64,000 bases of DNA from Hyphomonas sp. (GTDB taxonomy: Bacteria; Pseudomonadota; Alphaproteobacteria; Caulobacterales; Hyphomonadaceae), in NCBI GenBank assembly GCA_017792365.1, contig CP051229.1, positions 930,001-994,000 on the forward strand, read 5' to 3'. This document shows positions 7,897 to 16,940 of the stretch, one piece after another; the stretch's first letter is position 1, and every line of letters begins with the position of its first letter. Below the pieces are notes generated by a model that worked only from the letters and a program-made list of their open reading frames with translations, was not told where the DNA came from and did not search any database. Both the position numbers and the translations under genes were made by a program.

Positions 7897-8739
7897 TTAG
7901 TCGGACAGCGGCAGCCAGATCTCGAACCCGCCTTCGCCGGTCATGGCGTTGAAGCTGGCCGGATAGTGCTCGATCATCTGGATCGGTCCTTCCGCCGGCC
8001 GCTGATCGCTGCGTGGGACCCAGTCTGTGTAGATTGCGTTGCACACCGCGCCGACTTCGGCGACGTGGCCGCCATGCCTGAAGACGGCGCAGTTGAGCCG
8101 TGGAATTCGGACGGCGGCGAGGCCCTTTGGAATATCGTCGATCGACTCGACCGCGATCGCGGCGGCGTAATCGAAACCGTCCTCGCCCATTACCGAACCG
8201 GACATCACGCCATAGGTGGTGCCGGGGCGAATGTCGGGGATCTGCATCATCAGCGGCATGAATTTCTGCCAGAGGGTCGGAATCGAGCCGCGCTCCGAAA
8301 AGCTGAAACGCTCCTGAAGTCCGGCGGCGAGGATCGGGCCGCGCTCAATGATTTCCGGTTCGGCGATCGCAATGGTCGGTAAGTCGGACATGGTCTTGGC
8401 CTCCACGAGGGACAGGGTTTCAACGGAGCCGTTCTCGCGCACGGTTTCAGGCGCGAGCCCGAACTGTGCGCGGAAGGCGCGCGTGAAGGCCTCGTGGGAG
8501 CCATAGCCTGCATCCAGCGCGACGCTCAGTATGTCTGGCGCGCCGGCGGCGAGGTCGTGCGCCGCTCTGGTTAGGCGGCGACCGCGGACAAAGGCAGAGG
8601 GCGACATGCCGATCAGCAGACCGAACACGCGAGACAGATGGAATTTCGACACCCCCGCTGCACGCGCCGTATCCTCTAGGGAAAACGGGTCGGACAGGTG
8701 GGCCTCGATATGCCAGATCGCGCGTTCAATTGCAGACAA
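7897..8739 (-). CDS. AraC family regulator with C-terminal GyrI-like effector domain
   Basis: A 280-residue regulator. Residues of about 1-100 carry two AraC helix-turn-helix motifs (FSLEDTARAAGVSKFHLSRVF and LSVALDAGYGSHEAFTRAF). Residues of about 120-280 are a GyrI-like small-molecule-binding domain (TIAIAEPEIIERGPILAAGL onwards), as in Rob and multidrug-response activators. The start is TTG at 8739 behind GGGGAG with seven-base spacing; no better ATG exists. It is divergent from the flavin monooxygenase (149 bp apart), which may be its target. The effector is unknown, with hydrophobic cations or drugs typical of this arrangement. Confidence 0.88.
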   Translation of the reverse strand: MSAIERAIWHIEAHLSDPFSLEDTARAAGVSKFHLSRVFGLLIGMSPSAFVRGRRLTRAAHDLAAGAPDILSVALDAGYGSHEAFTRAFRAQFGLAPETVRENGSVETLSLVEAKTMSDLPTIAIAEPEIIERGPILAAGLQERFSFSERGSIPTLWQKFMPLMMQIPDIRPGTTYGVMSGSVMGEDGFDYAAAIAVESIDDIPKGLAAVRIPRLNCAVFRHGGHVAEVGAVCNAIYTDWVPRSDQRPAEGPIQMIEHYPASFNAMTGEGGFEIWLPLSD

Positions 8740-8888
8740 CGCCGTGCTCCCCGAAACTTCACCGTGAAACGATTAGCCCGGTCCGGGAAGGCCGGCTTGA
8801 TCGCAATTGCGCATCCGCCTTGTGGTTGAAAGGTTTTTGCCAGCACGGACAAGTTCTGGTTTGATCGGCGGGACAGGGAGTTAATCGA

Positions 8889-10379
8889 TTGCCCGATTCA
8901 GGAAGTCCGACATCCGCGCATGTCGATGTGATCATTGTCGGGGCCGGTCTGTCCGGCATCGGCGCGGCCTGGCGGCTGCAGGACCAGTGTCCCGGGCGGA
9001 CATATGCAATCCTCGAACAGCGCGATGCGATCGGCGGGACGTGGGACCTGTTTCGCTATCCCGGCATCCGCTCTGATTCCGACATGCACACGCTGGGCTA
9101 TGGCTTTCGCCCCTGGACGGATGCCAAGGCGATCGCCGACGGGCCGTCGATCCGCAAGTATGTGAACGACACGGCGCGCGAAGCCGGGATCAGGGAGCAT
9201 ATCCGGTTCGGTCATACAGTGACGCGGGCCGAGTGGAACAGCGACAGTGCGACATGGACCGTGACCGCGATGCACGACGGCGCGCCGGTGCGGATGACGA
9301 GCGCGTTCCTGATGATGTGTTCGGGGTATTACCGGTATGACAAGGGCTATCGCCCCGCGTTTCCGGGCGAGGATCGGTTCGAGGGTCTGTTCATCCATCC
9401 ACAGCACTGGCCGGAGGATCTCGACTGGACCGGCAAGCGCGTGGTGGTGATCGGGTCCGGCGCGACGGCCGTGACGATCGTGCCGGAGATGGCGAAGACC
9501 GCGGACAAGGTGACGATGCTGCAGCGCTCGCCGACCTATGTGGTGTCGCGCCCGGCGGAGGATGCGGTGGCCAACGCGCTGCGCAAGGTGCTGCCGTCCA
9601 GCTGGGCCTATGGGCTGATCCGGTGGCGCAATGTGCTGCTGCAGAAATACTTCTACCATCAGGCGCGCACGCAGCCGAAGCGCGTGCGGCGATATCTGAC
9701 CGACCGGGCGCAGAAGGCGCTGGGGCCCGACTATCCGGTCGATCCGCATTTCACACCCGAATACGATCCGTGGGACCAGCGCCTGTGCCTGATCCCGGAT
9801 GGCGACCTCTTCAGGTCGATCAAGTCCGGCAAGGCGGACGTCGTCACCGACCATATCGAGACGATCACCGAAGCCGGCGTCGAACTGAAATCCGGCAGGA
9901 CGCTGGACGCCGACATCATCGTGACGGCCACTGGTCTAGACCTGTTGTTCCTGGGCGGCGCGGAGATCGTGGTGGATGGCGAGGCGGTCAATCCGGCGGA
10001 TCAGCTGATCTATCGCAGCGCCATGCTGTCCAACGTCCCGAACCTGTTCTTCGTGTTCGGCTACGTGAACGCGTCGTGGACGCTGCGGGCCGACCTGATC
10101 TCCGATTACGCCTGCCGGCTGATCAACTACATGGCCGATGAGGGACACGACATCGCCCTGCCCGCCTTCGACGGCGATCCGGCGGAGGGCCGCCCGTGGC
10201 TGGACTTCACCTCGGGCTATGTGCAGCGCGCGCTCGATCGCTTTCCCAAGCAGGGCGCCGATGGGCCGTGGCTCTATCACCAGAACTACACACGCGACCT
10301 GCGCGAGACCAAGTTTGCGCCTATGGATGACGGCGTGCTGCAGTATTCACGCGCACGGGAACACGCCAAAACGCCATGA
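8889..10379 (+). CDS. Flavin-containing / Baeyer-Villiger-type monooxygenase
   Basis: A 496-residue class B flavoprotein monooxygenase. An FAD-binding GAGLSGIG motif lies at about residues 17-24. The Baeyer-Villiger fingerprint FEGLFIHPQHWP, matching FxGxxxHxxxWP, lies near residue 160. An NADPH-binding GSGATAVT follows near 188. Such enzymes use NADPH and O2 to turn ketones into esters or lactones or to oxidise heteroatoms; the substrate here is not predictable. The start is TTG at 8889, nine bases after GGGAG. Divergent transcription from the AraC-GyrI regulator suggests inducible expression. Confidence 0.92.
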   Translation: MPDSGSPTSAHVDVIIVGAGLSGIGAAWRLQDQCPGRTYAILEQRDAIGGTWDLFRYPGIRSDSDMHTLGYGFRPWTDAKAIADGPSIRKYVNDTAREAGIREHIRFGHTVTRAEWNSDSATWTVTAMHDGAPVRMTSAFLMMCSGYYRYDKGYRPAFPGEDRFEGLFIHPQHWPEDLDWTGKRVVVIGSGATAVTIVPEMAKTADKVTMLQRSPTYVVSRPAEDAVANALRKVLPSSWAYGLIRWRNVLLQKYFYHQARTQPKRVRRYLTDRAQKALGPDYPVDPHFTPEYDPWDQRLCLIPDGDLFRSIKSGKADVVTDHIETITEAGVELKSGRTLDADIIVTATGLDLLFLGGAEIVVDGEAVNPADQLIYRSAMLSNVPNLFFVFGYVNASWTLRADLISDYACRLINYMADEGHDIALPAFDGDPAEGRPWLDFTSGYVQRALDRFPKQGADGPWLYHQNYTRDLRETKFAPMDDGVLQYSRAREHAKTP

Positions 10380-10460
10380 ATTCAATGTGCGTCGCGTGAC
10401 TTCGGGAAAGTACGCTCACGTGCTAAGCTCGTTCATCGAAAACGAAGAAGGACCAAGGCC

Positions 10461-10703
10461 ATGCACTCGGCAAACAACGAGCGGCTGCACGTCCTGAAAG
10501 CAAAACGGACGCGGCTGCAGGACGAAGTCGACGCCGTCGAACGCCGCGGAGGCGTACACCCAAGTGGGGACGGCGTTGCGCGTGAAGACGACATCACGCA
10601 GCAGGTATCGAACATCCAGAAAGCTGAAATTTCAGAGCTGACCCACAAGATCGACCAGATCGAGGGTGAGGACTCACAGGGCAAGCACGGCGAGGCGGGA
10701 TAA
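10461..10703 (+). CDS. Small charged coiled-coil protein, unknown function
   Basis: An 80-residue hydrophilic protein, rich in Lys, Arg, Glu, Asp and Gln, with heptad-like stretches (HVLKAKRTRLQDEVDAVERR and SELTHKIDQIEGED), so probably a short coiled coil. GAAGGA precedes the ATG. It stands alone between the monooxygenase (82 bp upstream) and the convergent TonB receptor gene, and its stop codon lies within a strong bidirectional hairpin, which supports a real transcription unit. No family was recognised. The layout of two helices around a Gly-rich turn resembles small cytoplasmic regulators, but no function can be given. Confidence 0.6.
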   Translation: MHSANNERLHVLKAKRTRLQDEVDAVERRGGVHPSGDGVAREDDITQQVSNIQKAEISELTHKIDQIEGEDSQGKHGEAG

Positions 10704-10718
10704 GCACCCGCCTCGCCG
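10688..10718. terminator. Bidirectional hairpin between convergent genes
   Basis: Perfect 12-bp arms CGGCGAGGCGGG / CCCGCCTCGCCG with a 7-base loop. It overlaps the stop codon of the small coiled-coil gene (+) and ends 11 bp from the stop of the TonB-receptor gene (-), where it could end transcription from both sides. No clear T tract is present. Confidence 0.65.
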
Positions 10719-10728
10719 CAATCTGCAT

Positions 10729-12825
10729 TTAGCGCCTTACGCGGACGCCGATCGTCGCGTTGAGCGGCTCGCCCGGGAAGTAGCGCTCGTTGCCGAAAGC
10801 GAAGTCGGCGCGATCTGCATAGCGCTCGTCAGTGATGTTGCGCACCATGACGAACGTCTCGAACGTGTCGTTGATTTCGTACGCGCCGCGGATGTGGAAG
10901 ACCGTGTGGCCTTCGTACATGTTCTCGTTGGCCGCGTCCGTGAAGTATTCGCCGACATATTCGCCCCAGCCGAAGATGCTGAAGCGATCGTTGCGCCAGC
11001 CGACGCCGAGATCGGCCAGCCATTCCGGCGCCGTGTCGATCCGATTGCCGTCGACGATGTCTTCGGAATTGTTCCCGACATCGCGATTGAAGGCATAGGT
11101 CTGGTCTGACCACGACACGGTCGCGTTCCAGTAGAGACCGCTGTCGTACTCGCCGAACAGGGCCGCTTCCACGCCGACATGCTCGGTCTGTCCGTCGGGG
11201 ACGTTGAGGCCGTCAGCATCGCGGAAGAAGAAGTTGTCCTTGTCGGCGGCGTAGGCGGCGACGTCGTAGCCGAACCAGTTATGATCGCCCCGGAAGCCGA
11301 TCTCGAAACTGTCGAGCGTTTCGACATCGAGCGGCTCGTAGGTTTGCAGGTTCTGAAGACGATACAGGTCCGACGCCTGCGGCGCCCGCTCGCCGCGCGC
11401 GTAGTTCGCGTACAGCTCGACGTTTTCCAGACCGGAATACACGACGCCGACCTTCGGCGTGAGGAGGTTGAAGTCATCCTCGCGGCTGGGCGGCACGTTG
11501 AAGCGGCCATTGATGCCGGCCGGCACGTTGGTGACGTAGTCGTAGGTGTGCGTCTCGGCGCGGACGCCGGCCAGCAGCGACCAGTCGGGCGCGAACTGCC
11601 AGTTGGCCTCGGCGAACGCCGCGAAGGTCCAGGTGTCGACGTCGTAATCGTAGTGGACGCCGACCGGAAAGCGCCGGTCGCCCGGGAAGAAGCCGAACGG
11701 CTCTTCCTGGATTTCGGTGAGGAAGCCGGTCGACCATTGGGCATCGCCGCCGATCGAGACGCGGAGATTGTCGGGCCCGAAATCGTAACGGCCGAGGACG
11801 CCGAGGCTGTCATGCCCGTTCTTTTCCGTGCCGCCATTGGGCAGGAAGTGCTGGGCGAAGATCATGCGTTGCGTGATCGCGAACGGTGTAATGGTCAGCG
11901 TCGAGGTGTCGCTGAGCGCACGCTCGAACCGGACGTTGGCGCGGGCGGCCCACGCATCGCGATAGGCTTCCGGATTGGGGTTGTCGCGGGCGACATCCTC
12001 ATCGCGGTAGTCCGGTGCAAAGCCCGCCGTCTCCTGATTGAGATTGATGCCCGACAGACTCGAGATCACGTTCCACGTGGCGCCTTCCCACTTCGAGCGG
12101 AAGGTGAGCTTCTGCATGTCGACGCCGGACTGCGAGCGCCAGCCTGCATCGTCGACAATCGAGAGTCCGGAGAAGTAATCGACGCCGGCTTCAGAGAAGT
12201 GCGTTTCGAGATCGGCGCGATAGCGCTGCAGCGTGTTGGCCGACAGCGTGAGCTGCGTGCCGCGCGACGGATCGGGCTCGGGCGCGATGATGTTGATGAG
12301 GCCGTGGACGGCGTTCGAACCGTAGCGGACTGAACCCGGGCCGCGGACGACTTCGATAGCGTCGGCGATCTCGTGGTGGACCTCGAACAATGCGTTGACG
12401 TTGCCCTGTGCGGGCGCGCGGATCGGCACGCCATTCTCGAGGAAGAGGAACGAACCCTGCCCGGCGCCGCCGGTGAGCACGGGCGAGCGGATCGAGACCA
12501 GCAGCTCCTGTCCGGAGTTCATCTGGACGTTGACGCCCGGCTGTGTGTTGAGGACCTCGGCCGGATGGTCGGCGCGCATGCCTTCGATGGTCTCGCGGCC
12601 GATGATTGCGACAGAGCCCGGCTCGCTCTCGAGGCGGTCGGCGTAAACGCGCACGACATCGCGGCCGTCTTCCGGAAGGGCCGCCAACTGGATTGGCTGC
12701 TGGTCAGACGCCGCCTCCTGCGCAATCGCAGCGCCCGGCGCAATCGCGCACGCCACGACGAGGGCGATGCGGCTGACGGAAGCGCACTTGAACGTGGCGC
12801 GCTGACGTAACCTGCGGTGAAGCAA
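10729..12825 (-). CDS. TonB-dependent outer-membrane receptor
   Basis: A 698-residue outer-membrane transporter. The signal peptide is hydrophobic up to GAAIAQEA. The plug domain (about residues 50-170) has VAIIGRETIEGMRADHPAEV, LNTQPGVNV, and EVVRGPGSVRYGSNAVHGLINI, followed by a 22-strand barrel rich in aromatic/Gly alternation. The last residues are GVRVRR rather than the usual terminal Phe. The frame is open to 12894, but TTG at 12825, eight bases after GGGAGG, gives a normal signal peptide. It lies 92 bp downstream of a concentrative nucleoside transporter on the same strand and is probably co-expressed, suggesting import of nucleosides or another small nutrient; the ligand is inferred only. 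Confidence 0.9.
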   Translation of the reverse strand: MLHRRLRQRATFKCASVSRIALVVACAIAPGAAIAQEAASDQQPIQLAALPEDGRDVVRVYADRLESEPGSVAIIGRETIEGMRADHPAEVLNTQPGVNVQMNSGQELLVSIRSPVLTGGAGQGSFLFLENGVPIRAPAQGNVNALFEVHHEIADAIEVVRGPGSVRYGSNAVHGLINIIAPEPDPSRGTQLTLSANTLQRYRADLETHFSEAGVDYFSGLSIVDDAGWRSQSGVDMQKLTFRSKWEGATWNVISSLSGINLNQETAGFAPDYRDEDVARDNPNPEAYRDAWAARANVRFERALSDTSTLTITPFAITQRMIFAQHFLPNGGTEKNGHDSLGVLGRYDFGPDNLRVSIGGDAQWSTGFLTEIQEEPFGFFPGDRRFPVGVHYDYDVDTWTFAAFAEANWQFAPDWSLLAGVRAETHTYDYVTNVPAGINGRFNVPPSREDDFNLLTPKVGVVYSGLENVELYANYARGERAPQASDLYRLQNLQTYEPLDVETLDSFEIGFRGDHNWFGYDVAAYAADKDNFFFRDADGLNVPDGQTEHVGVEAALFGEYDSGLYWNATVSWSDQTYAFNRDVGNNSEDIVDGNRIDTAPEWLADLGVGWRNDRFSIFGWGEYVGEYFTDAANENMYEGHTVFHIRGAYEINDTFETFVMVRNITDERYADRADFAFGNERYFPGEPLNATIGVRVRR

Positions 12826-12917
12826 TTTGGGTTCCTCCCTTTGATCCGGTCGCACGAACCCGCGTGCGCCGGCTACTATGTCTGCAACGTTCAACGCCCG
12901 TTCAATCGGAATCCGCC

Positions 12918-14189
12918 TCAGGGCGCAAATAAACTTGCAGGCATAAGGCCGACGATGGCGCCGGAAGCACAGGTGGCGAGGGTGCCGGAAACCAGCGTCT
13001 TCCAGGCCAGGGAAAGGAAAAGTTCTCTCCGATCCGGGGCGATAATGGTTAGTCCGCCGATCAGGATGCCGATTGAACCAAAGTTGGCAAATCCGCAGAT
13101 GGCGTTCGCGACAATGCGCCGCGTGCGATCCGACATTTCATCGACCGGCACGGCGCCAAGATCGATGAACGCGACGAACTCGGTGAGCACCGTCTTGACG
13201 CCCATGAGAGAGCCGGCCTTCGCCGCCTCCTCCCACGGCACGCCGATCAGGTACATCAGCGGCGCGAAGATCCAGCCGAGGATGCGTTGGAGGCTGAGCG
13301 CTTCGCCGTTCACATCGGGCGCAACGCCCAGAAGCATGTTGACGATGTGCAGCAGCGCCAGCGCGGCGATCAGCATGGTTGCGATATTGAGGACGATCTT
13401 CATGCCGTCGGAGGCGCCGGTGGCGAACGCATCCATCGTCGACTCGTACTTGAAGTCGGGCTCGTGCATGCGTTCGGAGTTTGCAGCGGTCTCCGGCTCC
13501 ATCGTCAGCGCGATCGCGACGGCCGCGGGCGCAGCCATCAGCGATGCGGCGAGGAGCTGCGACAGGGGGTTGGCCATGACGGGTTCAAGGAACGTGACAT
13601 AGATCACGAGCACCGACCCTGCGATGGTGGCGAAGCCGGTCGTCATGACGATGAAGATTTCCGACTTCGTCATGCGCAGGAGGTAGGGCTTGATGAGGAC
13701 CGGCGCCTCGGTCATGCCCATGAAGACGTTTGCCGACACGGCCAAGCTGGTTGCGCCGCCAATGCCCATCAGCCGCTGGAAGACATAGGCGAAGCCCTTG
13801 GTGATCCATTGCAGGATGCGCCAGTGCCAGAGCATGGCCGACAGCGCCGCGACGACGATGACGAGCGGCAGGATCTGGAAGAAGAAGAGCGGCCCGGGCT
13901 GGTTCTCGTTGAACGGCCAGGCGGTGTTGTCGCCGACATAGCCGAACACGAAGCTGGTGCCGGCGCGTGTGGCTTCCTGCAGCGCGTCAACGACGACGCT
14001 GGCGCTTGCAAGGCCGTTCTTGACGGGCGGCACGCCATAAAGCAGCAGCGCGAATGAGACCTGCATCGCGACCGCGCCGAGGATGAGTTTCCACGGCAGC
14101 GCCTTGCGGTTGGATGACAATCCCCACGCAATCGCGAAAATCACGACGATGCCCAGCGCCGCGCGGGCGTTGTCCCAGCCCCATTCCAT
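12918..14189 (-). CDS. Concentrative nucleoside transporter (CNT/NupC family)
   Basis: A 423-residue inner-membrane nucleoside:cation symporter with some eight to ten hydrophobic segments. Family landmarks are GDNTAWPFNENQPGPLFFFQILP near residue 85, NVFMGMTEAPVLIKPYL near 155, NPLSQLLAAS near 205, GVPWEEAAKAGSLMGVKTVLTEFVAF near 320, and AICGFANFGSIGILIGGL near 370. The latter segments hold the substrate-binding Asn/Glu positions of CNT proteins. It would import purine or pyrimidine nucleosides. It sits between an S46 peptidase gene (44 bp upstream) and a TonB receptor (92 bp downstream), all on the minus strand, so a nutrient-uptake operon is likely. Confidence 0.93.
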   Translation of the reverse strand: MEWGWDNARAALGIVVIFAIAWGLSSNRKALPWKLILGAVAMQVSFALLLYGVPPVKNGLASASVVVDALQEATRAGTSFVFGYVGDNTAWPFNENQPGPLFFFQILPLVIVVAALSAMLWHWRILQWITKGFAYVFQRLMGIGGATSLAVSANVFMGMTEAPVLIKPYLLRMTKSEIFIVMTTGFATIAGSVLVIYVTFLEPVMANPLSQLLAASLMAAPAAVAIALTMEPETAANSERMHEPDFKYESTMDAFATGASDGMKIVLNIATMLIAALALLHIVNMLLGVAPDVNGEALSLQRILGWIFAPLMYLIGVPWEEAAKAGSLMGVKTVLTEFVAFIDLGAVPVDEMSDRTRRIVANAICGFANFGSIGILIGGLTIIAPDRRELFLSLAWKTLVSGTLATCASGAIVGLMPASLFAP

Positions 14190-14233
14190 CCCGCCCGTCC
14201 TTTGATGACCCGATGTGGAGTGTGATTGCCCGG

Positions 14234-16267
14234 TTAGCGGAGCAATTCGGTTACGAGGTTGTCGGCGTCATAGACGTTGCGCAACGCCTCGACGATCAGC
14301 TGCGATGAGACCGACACGGTGCGGTTCAGGTTCGGATCGTAGCCGAAGGAGCCGCCGATGGAGTGTAGGTTGCCGTCGAAGGCGAGCCCGACCACCCTGC
14401 CCTGCCTGTCGACCAGCGGCGAGCCGGAATTGCCGCCGATGATGTCGTTCGTCGAGACGAAGTTCATCTGCTTGTCGAGGTCGAGCCTGTCCTTCGCCTC
14501 AATCCAGCTGTCGACGAGATTGAACGGGAAGGCGCCTGTGGCGCGTTCGTAGAGACCGCCGATGTTGGTGGTTGGCGGGATGGCGCCGAACGCGGGATCG
14601 TCCCACCCCTTCACCTCGCCATATGACAGACGCAGCGTGAACGTGGCGTCGGGATAGACCGCGTCGCCGAAAACATCGAAACGGAGGTCGGCGAGACGGC
14701 CGGCGGCTTCGGCCAGCGGATCGTCGATCTCGCTCTCATAGGCGTCCCGCGCGGCGCGCGCCGCTTCATCGATACGCCGGATCAGCGCGATAGCGGGATC
14801 GTTTGAGCCGAGGGCCTCTGACGGATTGTTCCACAGACGCGCGCGCGTGCCAGTCTCCGACAGGGTCGAGGACGCGACGATCTCCGCAGCGATGGCGTTG
14901 GCCGACTGGTTTCCGAACATGGCCCTGACCGCCGGATGGTCCGCGCCGAGATATTCGCGCGTCTTCTCCAGCCAGAACTCGATCTCGAGGCGCTCCAGGA
15001 CGGGGTGCATGGGCGTCTGGGCGGTGAGCTGGCGCTCGAGCGCGGGAAGGCGCGCATCGGCGTATTCAGGCAGACGGTCGCCGGACGGCTTGGAGCGCTC
15101 CTGCGCCGCGCGCAGCAGGTGGCGGGCATCATTGAGGAGGACCGAACCGGCGCCGAGACGGACTTCCAGCATCTGGTGGGGCATCCACAGCGCTTGCTGC
15201 TTGGCGACGATCGCGTCGATGTCGGCGAACGGGTTGCCGTGTTTTTCCTGCAGCTCCGGCGAGGACAGCAAGGCCTCCGAGAGTTGCTGTTCCGCGGCGG
15301 CGAGACGGCCATAGAACGCCGGCTCGACCAGCGCGCGGCGCTGGCCCTTGAAGACCTTCACCGAGTTCTCGACGCCGAACAGCGCCTCGCGCACCTGGCG
15401 CTGTTCCTCCTCCCCGATGTTTGCGGCGGTGACGAGCGATCCGCGGATCTGCGCGAGGTATTCGACGCGCCATGGCAGGTAATGATCGCGCTGGAAATCG
15501 AGCTGCGACATCGTGAGGAGCCGATTGGTCGAACCCGGGTGGCCCGAAACGAAGACCAGCTCGCCGGGCGTGACGCCATCGGGATCGACCTTCAGCGGAT
15601 TGTCGAAGCGCACACGGTCGCCATCGCGGTAGAGACGGAGCAACGCCATGTCGATGGCGTAGCGCGGGTAGTTGAAATTGTCGGGGTCGCCGCCGAAGAA
15701 CGCGGCCTGCTGTTCGGGCGCGAAGGCAAGGCGGACATCATCGTAGCGATCGTAGGTGTAGAGCTTGTACTGGCCGCCGCGATAGAGGGTGACGACTTCG
15801 CAGTGCCTGGTGCGGTCATCGCCGCAGGCTTCTTCCTCGATGCGGCCGATCTCGCCCTGGCGCGCATCGCCATCGCCGGCGCCGCGGACACGTTCGGTCA
15901 CGTCCTCGATCGATTGCAGGATCGAGGTTTCGAGACCCGGGCAGATGCGCTCCTCGTTTCTGGACGAGGCGACGAAGCCATCGACCACGAGATCGCTGCG
16001 GGCGGTGGACAGCGCCTGGGCGCAATCGACGATGCAGTGATGATTGGTCAGGACGAGGCCGTCGCGCGACACAACTGATCCCGAGCAGCCGTTTTCGAGG
16101 CGTACGGAGGCCCGCTGGACCCGGTTGAGCCAGCTCTGGTCGGGGGCGAACCCGTAGCGGGCTTCCACGGCTTCGGCGGGGAAATTGTCGAACGTCCACA
16201 TGCCTTCGTCAGCGAGGGCGGATGGGGCGGACAACAAGGCGGCGGCGAGCAGCGAAGCAAGGCGCAT
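14234..16267 (-). CDS. S46 family dipeptidyl-peptidase (DPP7/DPP11-like)
   Basis: A 677-residue periplasmic serine peptidase removing N-terminal dipeptides. A signal peptide (MRLASLLAAALLSAPSALA) is followed by the chymotrypsin-like fold of S46: catalytic His in LTNHHCIVD near residue 75, Asp in GGDPDNFNYPR near 215, and Ser in IGGNSGSPLVD near 625. The specificity region reads AFDGNLHSIGG: Gly at the position where DPP11 has Arg points to DPP7-like hydrophobic preference rather than Asp/Glu preference. This is inference from the family. The frame opens at a TTG at 16306, but the ATG at 16267 begins exactly at the signal peptide. It heads a co-directional set with the nucleoside transporter and TonB receptor. 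Confidence 0.92.
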   Translation of the reverse strand: MRLASLLAAALLSAPSALADEGMWTFDNFPAEAVEARYGFAPDQSWLNRVQRASVRLENGCSGSVVSRDGLVLTNHHCIVDCAQALSTARSDLVVDGFVASSRNEERICPGLETSILQSIEDVTERVRGAGDGDARQGEIGRIEEEACGDDRTRHCEVVTLYRGGQYKLYTYDRYDDVRLAFAPEQQAAFFGGDPDNFNYPRYAIDMALLRLYRDGDRVRFDNPLKVDPDGVTPGELVFVSGHPGSTNRLLTMSQLDFQRDHYLPWRVEYLAQIRGSLVTAANIGEEEQRQVREALFGVENSVKVFKGQRRALVEPAFYGRLAAAEQQLSEALLSSPELQEKHGNPFADIDAIVAKQQALWMPHQMLEVRLGAGSVLLNDARHLLRAAQERSKPSGDRLPEYADARLPALERQLTAQTPMHPVLERLEIEFWLEKTREYLGADHPAVRAMFGNQSANAIAAEIVASSTLSETGTRARLWNNPSEALGSNDPAIALIRRIDEAARAARDAYESEIDDPLAEAAGRLADLRFDVFGDAVYPDATFTLRLSYGEVKGWDDPAFGAIPPTTNIGGLYERATGAFPFNLVDSWIEAKDRLDLDKQMNFVSTNDIIGGNSGSPLVDRQGRVVGLAFDGNLHSIGGSFGYDPNLNRTVSVSSQLIVEALRNVYDADNLVTELLR

Positions 16268-16521
16268 GGAGGGGAGAACCGTCTGACAACCAATGAATTC
16301 GGGCAAACTAGCAGCGACCCCGCCATGCGCAATGGCGAGCCGCGACGCACAGCAGCGGGAGAACCGGCGCGGAGACTGAGGGGCTTTTCAGCTCATGGAC
16401 GAGGACCCACGGCTGATCGGCGGCGTGGAACAAGTCCCACATTTCAATGACTTGCGCGGTTCGAGGCTGGCTCAGTCGATGATCGAACAACGGCGTGGAG
16501 GCGCCATACGCCGGTTGTGGA

Positions 16522-16905
16522 TCAGCCGCGACGGCGCAGGGAGAGGATGTAAGCGGTGAGGTCCGAGACCGACTGTTCATCGAGAATGTAGGCGGGCATC
16601 GACTCGTGGCTCGCTGTCGTGAGCCATGCGCGGAGGGACGCCTCGCTGATGTCGTCGCGGTTGGCGATGTCGATGAACGATTCCGCGCTGACGTGGGCGG
16701 GCGCATCGCCGCCCGTGACGTGGTGGCACTGGGCGCAGACCTGTCTGGCGAGCCCGGCCCCGCGATAGGCGGCGTCAGATGGAGCGGGCTCGGCGCCGGC
16801 CGTCTCAAGCGAGACGGGCGCGTCCGCGGCTTCGACGTGAGCGGCTTCAGGCGCGCAGGCGGCCGCGGCGAAGATCGCTGCAAATAGCGGCAGGGGTGTT
16901 CTCAT
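16522..16905 (-). CDS. c-type cytochrome lipoprotein
   Basis: A 127-residue protein. The signal peptide ends in a lipobox (AAAAC, Cys at about 17), so it is probably a membrane-anchored periplasmic lipoprotein. One class I cytochrome c domain follows, with haem-binding CAQCH at about residues 57-61 and the likely axial Met in SHESMPAYIL near 105. The end, LTAYILSLRRRG, is typical of the last helix of such cytochromes. It would shuttle electrons in the periplasm. It follows the HD-domain gene by 35 bp on the same strand. Redox partner unknown. Confidence 0.85.
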   Translation of the reverse strand: MRTPLPLFAAIFAAAACAPEAAHVEAADAPVSLETAGAEPAPSDAAYRGAGLARQVCAQCHHVTGGDAPAHVSAESFIDIANRDDISEASLRAWLTTASHESMPAYILDEQSVSDLTAYILSLRRRG

Positions 16906-16940
16906 CCCTATCCGTCCCGCCCGCGTGCGCCGCAGCCGCC

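Noticed and set aside
11179-12333. 384-residue open frame opposite the TonB receptor
   Set aside because: Antisense shadow of a strongly supported receptor gene; no ribosome site and no domain.
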